A stretch of DNA of 64,000 nucleotides, taken from positions 62,001-126,000 of the forward strand of contig NZ_CAJQYY010000014.1 of NCBI RefSeq assembly GCF_907164575.1, in the 5' to 3' direction. This document shows positions 58,252-64,000 of the stretch, in pieces (positions within the stretch are counted from its first letter, which is position 1; each line of letters starts with the position of its first letter). The translations under genes were made by a program, and so were the position numbers. The DNA comes from Paraburkholderia gardini. GTDB taxonomy: Bacteria > Pseudomonadota > Gammaproteobacteria > Burkholderiales > Burkholderiaceae. Below the pieces are notes generated by a model. It saw nothing but the letters and a program-made list of their open reading frames with translations, had not been told where the DNA came from and did not search any database.

Positions 58252-58336
58252 GGAAAACGGTGGGAACGCAGCGCGGCAAGGGGTATCGTTCGTTTCGACA
58301 TAGCACGTTTGTCACATACGAAACCGGCATGGTACT

Positions 58337-58347
58337 AAATAACATTT
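58337..58347. promoter_or_regulatory. Candidate RpiR operator
   Basis: In the gap between the RpiR gene and the dehydratase gene lies AAAT-N3-ATTT, which resembles the arms of the MurR (RpiR family) site. It is framed by a wider inverted repeat GCATGG / CCATGC (58327-58332 and 58354-58359). Binding is a guess from position and shape. Confidence 0.35.
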
Positions 58348-58423
58348 CTTCAGCCATGCTACTTTCGTTAAGATATCGCTGTCAACTTTGCATCAATTTA
58401 ACTGGACGATGGAGCAGGAGTAC

Positions 58424-59701
58424 ATGAAAGTTACAAACTATCAGGGCGCGACAATTGATCCTTATAGCAAGGGCTTGGGCATGGTTCCGGGCGCCAGTAT
58501 CCAGCTGACGGACGCCGCGCGCCTTGAGTGGAATCTGCTGGATGAGGACGTCAGCCTGCCGGCGGCCGTGCTCTACGCGGACCGCATCGAGCACAACCTG
58601 AAGTGGATGCAGGCGTTCGTCGCGGAATACGGCGTCAAGCTCGCCCCCCACGGCAAGACGACGATGGCGCCGCAACTCTTCCGTCGCCAGCTGGAAACGG
58701 GTGCGTGGGGCATCACGCTCGCCACCGCACATCAGGTGCGCGCGGCGTACCAGGGCGGCGTGCAGCGCGTGCTGATGGCGAACCAGCTGGTCGGCCGCCG
58801 CAACATGATGATGATCGCGGAACTGCTGAGCGATCCGGAATTCGAATTTTTCTGCATCGTCGATTCGGCGGACGGCGTCGAGCAGCTCGGCAAGTTCTTC
58901 GGCTCGGTGCGCAAGCAGTTGAACGTGCTGCTCGAACTGGGCGTGCCGGGCGGGCGCACCGGCGTGCGCAGCCCCGGCCAGCGCAACGCCGTGCTCGAAG
59001 CAATCGCGCGTTATCCGGATTCGCTGAAGCTCGCGGGCGTCGAACTGTATGAAGGCGTGTTGCAGGACGAAGGTCAGGTCCGCGAATTCCTGCGCAGCGC
59101 GGTCGAAATCACGCGCACGCTTTCGGGCGAAGGCCGCTTCGCGCGCACGCCGGCCATTCTGTCGGGCGCCGGTTCGGCATGGTACGACGTGGTGGCGGAA
59201 GAATTCGCGAAAGCATCCGCCGAAGGGCAGATCGAGATCGTGCTGCGTCCAGGCTGCTATCTGACACACGACGTCGGCATCTACAAGAAGGCGCAGAACG
59301 ATATCTTCGCGCGCAATCCGGTTGCGAAAAAAATGGGCGAAGGGCTGTTGCCTGCGCTGCAGCTGTGGGCGTATGTGCAGTCGATCCCGGAACCGGATCG
59401 CGCGATCATCGGTCTCGGCAAGCGCGATTCCGCATTCGATGCCGGCATGCCGGAACCCGCAAAGCACTATCGTCCGGGCACCAGGGCACCGCGCACGATC
59501 GCGAAAGACGAAAAGTGGGAAATCTTCGGGCTGATGGACCAGCACGCGTATCTGCGCATTCCAATGAACGCCGATATCAAGGTCGGCGACATGATCGCGT
59601 TCGATATCTCGCACCCGTGCCTGACGTTCGACAAATGGCGCCAGTTGCTGGTCGTCGATCCGTCGTATCGCGTGACTGAAGTGATCGAGACGTTCTTCTG
59701 A
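58424..59701 (+). CDS. PLP-dependent D-amino-acid dehydratase/aldolase-like protein
   Basis: This 425-residue fold-type III PLP enzyme is related to D-serine dehydratase and D-threonine aldolase and probably deaminates D-amino acids. The PLP lysine is K78 in APHGKTTMAPQLF. The C-terminal metal pair is His-Pro-Cys in DISHPCLTFDKW, as in zinc-dependent D-serine dehydratases. ATG 58424 follows GGAG nine bases upstream; ATG 58409 is an alternative. It is divergent from the RpiR gene and ends in a clear terminator. The exact amino acid is unknown. Confidence 0.87.
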   Translation: MKVTNYQGATIDPYSKGLGMVPGASIQLTDAARLEWNLLDEDVSLPAAVLYADRIEHNLKWMQAFVAEYGVKLAPHGKTTMAPQLFRRQLETGAWGITLATAHQVRAAYQGGVQRVLMANQLVGRRNMMMIAELLSDPEFEFFCIVDSADGVEQLGKFFGSVRKQLNVLLELGVPGGRTGVRSPGQRNAVLEAIARYPDSLKLAGVELYEGVLQDEGQVREFLRSAVEITRTLSGEGRFARTPAILSGAGSAWYDVVAEEFAKASAEGQIEIVLRPGCYLTHDVGIYKKAQNDIFARNPVAKKMGEGLLPALQLWAYVQSIPEPDRAIIGLGKRDSAFDAGMPEPAKHYRPGTRAPRTIAKDEKWEIFGLMDQHAYLRIPMNADIKVGDMIAFDISHPCLTFDKWRQLLVVDPSYRVTEVIETFF

Positions 59702-59736
59702 GTCTCGCGTTTCACGCCTCGTGCGTCATATATGTA

Positions 59737-59764
59737 AAAGCGCCGACAATTCGTCGGCGTTTTT
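59737..59764 (+). terminator. Terminator after the D-amino-acid dehydratase gene
   Basis: A 7-bp CGCCGAC stem (59741-59747 with 59753-59759), extended by a G-T pair and AAA/TTT, carries a five-base loop and ends in a T-run, 40 bases after the stop. Confidence 0.85.
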
Positions 59765-59791
59765 GCATTCAGGCATCGGCGCGGCGCGGCG

Positions 59792-60244
59792 TCACATGGG
59801 CTCGACAGGCAGCGTCGCGGCCACTTCGCCGATACGCGCTTCCAGCATCGACAGCGCGTCCGACAGCGCGGCGAGCGCTTCGTCCGGCAGCGTCGCGATC
59901 GTCTCGTGAAGAAACGTATTGCGCCGCGGCATGCTGGCTTCGATGGCAGTGCGTCCCACCGGCGTCAGTTTCACGTTCGTCACGCGGTTATCGCGCGCGT
60001 CCATGCTGCGCGCGATCCAGCCCATGCCTTCGAGCGTCTTGAGTTGCCGCGTCAGTGCGCCCGGATCGACCTGCAGGTGCTCGACCAGCCGCTTCTGCGA
60101 CGACTCGCCCGCCTGACCGTGCAGCGCCAGCAGAATGCGCCAGCGTGGCATCGGATGGCCGACGTGCGCCTCGAACGCCGACATGAACGTCCGGTACGTG
60201 CGTCCGAACTGCTGGATGATGGCGATGCGATCCTGTTCTTCCAT
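59792..60244 (-). CDS. MarR-family transcriptional regulator
   Basis: The 150 residues have the MarR winged helix (SSQKRLVEHLQVDPGALTRQLKTLEGMGWIAR) with the wing at DARDNRVTNVKLT. Dimerising helices lie at both ends. It follows the exporter gene by 29 bases on the same strand, so the two are probably one operon in which MarR represses until a drug-like ligand binds. A candidate operator lies upstream of the exporter gene. Confidence 0.92.
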   Translation of the reverse strand: MEEQDRIAIIQQFGRTYRTFMSAFEAHVGHPMPRWRILLALHGQAGESSQKRLVEHLQVDPGALTRQLKTLEGMGWIARSMDARDNRVTNVKLTPVGRTAIEASMPRRNTFLHETIATLPDEALAALSDALSMLEARIGEVAATLPVEPM

Positions 60245-60273
60245 GATTTATCGATAGAGCGGCGGTCGGGTTG

Positions 60274-61869
60274 TCAGTCGACGTGAATCACTGGTTCGAC
60301 ATGACGGACAAGCTTGATTGGCGGCACACGGCGACTCAGCCACACCGAAGCAACGGCGATCACTGCCGCCACGGCAAGGCCGATGTGGATCGCCGAAACG
60401 AGCGATTCGCGCGCCGCTTCGAGCAGCAGCGCGCCGTTGTGGCCGGCGTGGGCCAGCTGGCTCAGCAGCGGCACCTGTGCTTCGTGATTGATCAGGATCT
60501 GCGGATCGCCGAGATCGTCGAACCATTGCGTCGCGTGATCGTTTTCCAGCGCGGTGCGCACGCCGCTTGCGTACATGTGGCTCACGAACGTGCCGGTCAG
60601 CGCCGTCCCGAGCATGCCGCCGATCATCCGAAGCGATTGCAGCAGCGCCGTCGCGATACCAAGATGTTCGCGGCCGGCCGTCTGCTGCGCGAAGATCGTC
60701 AGGTTCGGCATCACGAAACCGAGACCCATGCCGCCGAGGATCATGAACGTCATCAGGATCGAGCGCGGCATGCCGCGCGTCGCGATCACCACGCCAAGGC
60801 ACGAGATCGCCAGCAACATAAAGCCCGCGTAGAGCATCAGATTCGGATTGCGCATCCGTGACACGAACCGGCCGTTCGCAATGCTGCCGATCGTGATGAA
60901 CACGACGAGCGGCGTAATGACGAGCCCCGCTTCCTTCGGCGAAAGCCCGAAGCCGCCCTGAAACAGCAGCGGCGCGTAGAACAGCAGCGAAAACATGGTG
61001 AAGCCGCCCAGCACGGAAAGCGTGAACAACGCGGAGAGGCTGCGGTTGCGGAACATGTCGAGCGGAAGAATCGGCTGCGCGAAGTGCTTCTCCCACTTCC
61101 ACAACGCCCATCCGGACACGAGACTGATTGCCAGCAGGAGCGGCGCGACACCGCTGATACCGTGCTTCGGCAACAGCTCGACGAACAGTTGCAGGCAGCC
61201 GAGCGCGACGGCGATCAGCAATGCGCCTGGCCAGTCGAGCCGCATCTTGGTCTCATGCTCGACATGCCGCAGATGGGGCAGAAAGCGCCACACGAAAAAC
61301 AACGACACGACGCCAACCGGCAGATTGACGTAGAACACCGAACGCCAGCCGTAATACTGCGTGAGGAAGCCGCCCAGCGACGGTCCGACGGCGTTCGCAA
61401 TGCCGAACGCCGAACTCATCAGCACCTGCCAGCGCAGCCGCACGACGGAATCGGGGAAGAGATCGGCAATGCACGCGAACGCAGTGCCGACCAGCATGCC
61501 GCCGCCGATGCCCTGCAATCCGCGCGCGAGGACAAGGAACAGCATGGAATTCGCCATGCCGCACAGCACGGAAGCGCCGGTGAACACGATGATCGAAGCG
61601 ATCACGAACGGTTTGCGCCCGTAATAGTCGCCGAGACGTCCGAAGATCGGCACGGTGATCACGGACGTGAGCAGATACGACGTCGCGACCCACGCGTAAA
61701 GCTCGAACCCTTTGAGTTCCGCGACGATGGTGGGCAGCGCGGTGCCGACGACGGTCTGGTCGAGCGCGACCAGCATGGTGACGAACGAGACGCCGAGCAT
61801 CGCCATCAGCGATTCCCGGAACGGCAGGACTTGCCCGCTCGAATGATGTGCAGCGGTGTGGACAGCCAT
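60274..61869 (-). CDS. EmrB/QacA-type MFS multidrug exporter
   Basis: This inner-membrane protein of 531 residues has the 14-helix DHA2 layout. The motif A stretch is GRLGDYYGRKP, helix 1 carries LDQTVVGTALPTI and motif C is GPSLGGFLTQYYGWR. The DHA2 group exports hydrophobic drugs and organic anions. No membrane-fusion (EmrA) partner lies beside it. It is divergent from the EcsC gene and heads the exporter-marR pair. Confidence 0.9.
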   Translation of the reverse strand: MAVHTAAHHSSGQVLPFRESLMAMLGVSFVTMLVALDQTVVGTALPTIVAELKGFELYAWVATSYLLTSVITVPIFGRLGDYYGRKPFVIASIIVFTGASVLCGMANSMLFLVLARGLQGIGGGMLVGTAFACIADLFPDSVVRLRWQVLMSSAFGIANAVGPSLGGFLTQYYGWRSVFYVNLPVGVVSLFFVWRFLPHLRHVEHETKMRLDWPGALLIAVALGCLQLFVELLPKHGISGVAPLLLAISLVSGWALWKWEKHFAQPILPLDMFRNRSLSALFTLSVLGGFTMFSLLFYAPLLFQGGFGLSPKEAGLVITPLVVFITIGSIANGRFVSRMRNPNLMLYAGFMLLAISCLGVVIATRGMPRSILMTFMILGGMGLGFVMPNLTIFAQQTAGREHLGIATALLQSLRMIGGMLGTALTGTFVSHMYASGVRTALENDHATQWFDDLGDPQILINHEAQVPLLSQLAHAGHNGALLLEAARESLVSAIHIGLAVAAVIAVASVWLSRRVPPIKLVRHVEPVIHVD

Positions 61870-61887
61870 TTTTTTGATTGCGCAACT

Positions 61888-61916
61888 GTTGACAGATCAA
61901 CGAATATTGAATCATA
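61888..61916 (-). promoter_or_regulatory. Candidate promoter and MarR operator of the exporter operon
   Basis: On the minus strand a TATGAT -10 box (61911-61916) is followed by the inverted repeat GTTGA-N4-TCAAC (61888-61901), which would overlap or follow the transcription start. The TTGA/TCAA pattern is common for MarR proteins. No strong -35 box is visible. Confidence 0.4.
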
Positions 61917-62007
61917 GCACGGCGACGGGTTCTAAACTGGCTGAACGGGCGGCTTTGTCGTCTGGGAACGCCTCATTGATCTGATACGTAAGCACACAGG
62001 AAGACTC

Positions 62008-62850
62008 ATGGAATCCATTCCCCGCGCCGCACAGGAACTGTCGACCGAGGATCTGAAAGCGCTGCGCCACGCAAAACACGAACTCGAAAGTCCGGGGCTT
62101 GCGATGAAGCTGGCGAGCATTGTCGGTGCGCCGCTGGAGAAGCTGATCGCACGCATGCCAGGCGTCGCCAACGAAAAGGTGACGGACGCGACGCAGGCCG
62201 CGCTGCGCAAATGCCTGCAGATCGCCTTGAAAACGCTCGGCCGCGCAGCCGGCGCCGGTCCGTTCGCCGCGCCCGACAAACCGAGCAATCTGCTGCACAA
62301 ATTCGCCGTGGCGACGACCGGCGCGGCAGGTGGCGCGTTCGGCCTGTTCGCGCTGCCGGTCGAGTTACCGGTCACGACCACGCTGATGTTCCGTTCGATC
62401 TGCGACATCGCGCGCAGCGAAGGTGAAGATCTGTCCGATATCGACACGCAACTGCAATGCCTGACGGTGCTCGGCATGGGCGGCACGTCGAAAACCGACG
62501 ACGACGCCGACCTCGGCTATTTCATCGTGCGCGGCGCGCTCGCGCAGTCGGTATCGAAGGCGACCTCGGAAATCGCCGCAAAAGGCATGACCTCGCACGG
62601 CTCGGCGGCGTTGCTGCGACTCCTCAACACAATCGCTTCGCGGTTTTCAGTGCAGGTCAGCGAACAGATCGCGGCGAAGTCGATTCCCGCGATCGGCGCG
62701 GTGCTGGGCGCGATGGTCAACACGGTTTTCATCGACCATTTCCAGCAGGTCGCGCACGGCCATTTCACCGTGCGCCGGCTGGAACGCCAGTACGGACAGG
62801 CGCTCGTCGAGGCAACGTATCAGACGGTCGATGTCTCGCTCGACGGCTGA
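62008..62850 (+). CDS. EcsC-family protein
   Basis: The 280-residue protein matches the EcsC family, named from the Bacillus ecs locus; its function is unknown. Family-like parts are ATTGAAGGAFGLFALPVELPVTTTLMFRSICDIAR, a hydrophobic Gly/Ala-rich region, and the later LLNTIASRFSVQVSEQIAAKSIPAIGAVLGA. The start has AGGAAG upstream. Its last 31 bases overlap the end of the convergent esterase gene. Confidence 0.88.
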   Translation: MESIPRAAQELSTEDLKALRHAKHELESPGLAMKLASIVGAPLEKLIARMPGVANEKVTDATQAALRKCLQIALKTLGRAAGAGPFAAPDKPSNLLHKFAVATTGAAGGAFGLFALPVELPVTTTLMFRSICDIARSEGEDLSDIDTQLQCLTVLGMGGTSKTDDDADLGYFIVRGALAQSVSKATSEIAAKGMTSHGSAALLRLLNTIASRFSVQVSEQIAAKSIPAIGAVLGAMVNTVFIDHFQQVAHGHFTVRRLERQYGQALVEATYQTVDVSLDG

Positions 62851-63785
62851 GCCGCACGCACCGACGTCACCCGGTTGACGAACGCGGCCGCCTTGTCGAG
62901 CGCCGCGCCGGCTTCCGGGATGAACGGCGCGAAGATCTGCCAGACGTGTGGCATCTCCGGCCAGATTTCGCATTCGACGTGAACGCCGGCTTCGCGTGCC
63001 CGGTTGGCGACGCGTCGCGTGTCGTCGAGCAGCACTTCGGTGTCACCGGCCTGCATGAAGAGCGGCGGCAACCCGTGCAGGTCCGCGTATAACGGCGACG
63101 CGTGAGGATGCGTCGCCGCCGTATCGCCCAGATAAACCTGCGCGGCACGCGCGATGGCCGGGCCGCTGAACATCGGGTCGCGGCCATCGTTGCTGCGGAT
63201 CGTGTCGCCGGTTGCGGCGAGATCCGTCCATGGCGAGAACAGCACACCGCCGGCCGGCATTGGATCGCCGGCATCGCGCAGCGCGACGAGCGTCGCGAGC
63301 GCAAGACCGCCGCCCGCTGAATCGCCGGCGATCACGATCGATCCGGCAGGCGTTCCATCGGTCAGCAACTGGCGCCAGGCGGCGACGGCGTCGTCGAGCG
63401 CCGCAGGAAAGCGATGCTCGGGCGCGAGACGATAGTCGAGTGAAAACGTCCGCGCACTGGCGCGTCTCGCCAGTTCGAAAACGAGCGAACGATGTGATTG
63501 CGGCGAACAGAAGTAATACCCGCCGCCGTGCAGATAAAGGATCGTGCGTCGCGGAATAGCCCGGGCTGCGTCCGACGGTGCAGTCGGTTCGAGCCATTCG
63601 CCACGCATCGGCGCATCACCCGGGCGATACTGCTCGCGCAATGCCCAGCCGCGCGGCACGCGCGGCGCCCACACACGTTTCGCGGTGAGCGCGCGGGCGT
63701 GCTCCACGTCGATCACCGGGTCCAGGGTGCGCGGACGGAACTGCCTGCGCAGAAACCAGCATGCGAGCGTGCTTTGCCAGCTCAT
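62820..63785 (-). CDS. Alpha/beta hydrolase, HSL-family esterase
   Basis: This 321-residue hydrolase belongs to the hormone-sensitive-lipase group (family IV). The oxyanion motif is LYLHGGGYYF, the nucleophile elbow is GDSAGGGLAL, and the likely Asp and His lie in AGDTEVLLDD and MPHVW. These enzymes act on short acyl esters. ATG 63785 was chosen by fit to the family; the frame is open 33 codons higher. The stop lies inside the EcsC coding sequence. Confidence 0.9.
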   Translation of the reverse strand: MSWQSTLACWFLRRQFRPRTLDPVIDVEHARALTAKRVWAPRVPRGWALREQYRPGDAPMRGEWLEPTAPSDAARAIPRRTILYLHGGGYYFCSPQSHRSLVFELARRASARTFSLDYRLAPEHRFPAALDDAVAAWRQLLTDGTPAGSIVIAGDSAGGGLALATLVALRDAGDPMPAGGVLFSPWTDLAATGDTIRSNDGRDPMFSGPAIARAAQVYLGDTAATHPHASPLYADLHGLPPLFMQAGDTEVLLDDTRRVANRAREAGVHVECEIWPEMPHVWQIFAPFIPEAGAALDKAAAFVNRVTSVRAAQPSSETSTV

Positions 63786-63910
63786 CGGGTCGATCTCATC
63801 GAAAGGTGAGCCGTCATGGTACGTGCAATCACGGGCGCAGGGCCTGACGGTCGGCTCCGGGTCCAAAGACCGCCCGCCGCGCAACGCCCAGCCGCGCTGC
63901 GGGTGAACAG

Positions 63911-64000
63911 CTAGTTCGCCGGCAACACCTGTCCGCGGATTTCACCGCTCGGATTCTGTGCCGTGTGGATGTTGAAGTACCACTGGCCGCCCATCAGATC
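63911..64000 (-). CDS. CHRD-domain protein (C-terminal end only)
   Basis: On the minus strand the last 30 codons of the window are open and end at a TAG (63911-63913). They read as the end of a CHRD domain: GGQWYFNIHTAQNPSGEIRGQ followed by VLPAN. CHRD proteins are often exported; the rest, including any signal peptide, is outside the window. It is upstream of the esterase gene on the same strand with 125 bases between. Confidence 0.8.
   Translation of the reverse strand, partial: DLMGGQWYFNIHTAQNPSGEIRGQVLPAN

Noticed and set aside
1..64000. CRISPR array, tRNA or rRNA genes, prophage or toxin-antitoxin pair
   Set aside because: I found no regularly spaced repeats, cloverleaf-like stretches, or phage or toxin motifs on reading both strands; a dedicated search would be needed for certainty.

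Overview
This 64 kb stretch is chromosomal core sequence of a high-GC Gram-negative betaproteobacterium, best placed in Burkholderiaceae and most like Paraburkholderia, Caballeronia or Burkholderia. The placement rests on gene order (glyS-gmhB-plsC, lptD-surA-pdxA-rsmA beside amgK-murU, ubiE-Tim44-ubiJ-ubiB, the very large DUF3683 oxidoreductase), on the porin type and on codon usage. It is inference, not a database match. I see no rRNA, tRNA, CRISPR array, prophage or insertion sequence. Both ends cut a gene: glyS on the left and a CHRD-domain gene on the right.

Layout. 0-4 kb: end of glyS, heptose and phospholipid genes (gmhB, plsC), a YgjP-like metalloprotein and gloA. 4-8.3 kb: an alkyl-sulfatase-like metallo-beta-lactamase protein and an acyl-CoA ligase behind a TetR regulator; the same palindrome lies at both promoters. 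8.4-13.5 kb: LysR regulator, MFS carrier, porin and EamA exporter. 13.5-21.3 kb: cell-envelope block rsmA-pdxA-surA-lptD, divergent from the MurNAc-recycling pair amgK-murU. 21.4-28.7 kb: Atm1-like ABC exporter, acyl-CoA thioesterase, a three-PAS GGDEF/EAL protein with a LOV-like third PAS, a nitrate-reductase-associated protein and fdhD.

28.8-36 kb: a beta-oxidation cluster on the minus strand in the order TetR, acyl-CoA dehydrogenase, FadN-type bifunctional enzyme, thiolase, enoyl-CoA hydratase. A perfect palindrome of the PsrA type lies upstream of the regulator. 36-47 kb: minus-strand housekeeping genes (clsB, nudB, aspS, DUF502, FmdB zinc ribbon, a thiopurine-methyltransferase-like gene, ubiB, ubiJ, a Tim44 protein, ubiE, DUF971, HIT). 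47-51 kb: a 1361-residue FAD / iron-sulfur dehydrogenase.

51.7-55 kb: ilvA, a 5'-nucleotidase and queF. 55.0-55.4 kb: a large nested inverted repeat. 55.4-59.8 kb: a likely D-amino-acid utilisation module (RidA, N-acyl-D-amino-acid deacylase, RpiR regulator, PLP-dependent D-amino-acid dehydratase). 59.8-64 kb: an EmrB/QacA-type exporter with its MarR regulator, an EcsC protein, an HSL-family esterase and the cut CHRD gene.

No wholly new system stands out. The observations most worth following are the doubled TetR operator around the alkyl-sulfatase genes, the LOV-like c-di-GMP protein, the two intergenic palindromic elements, and the D-amino-acid module.
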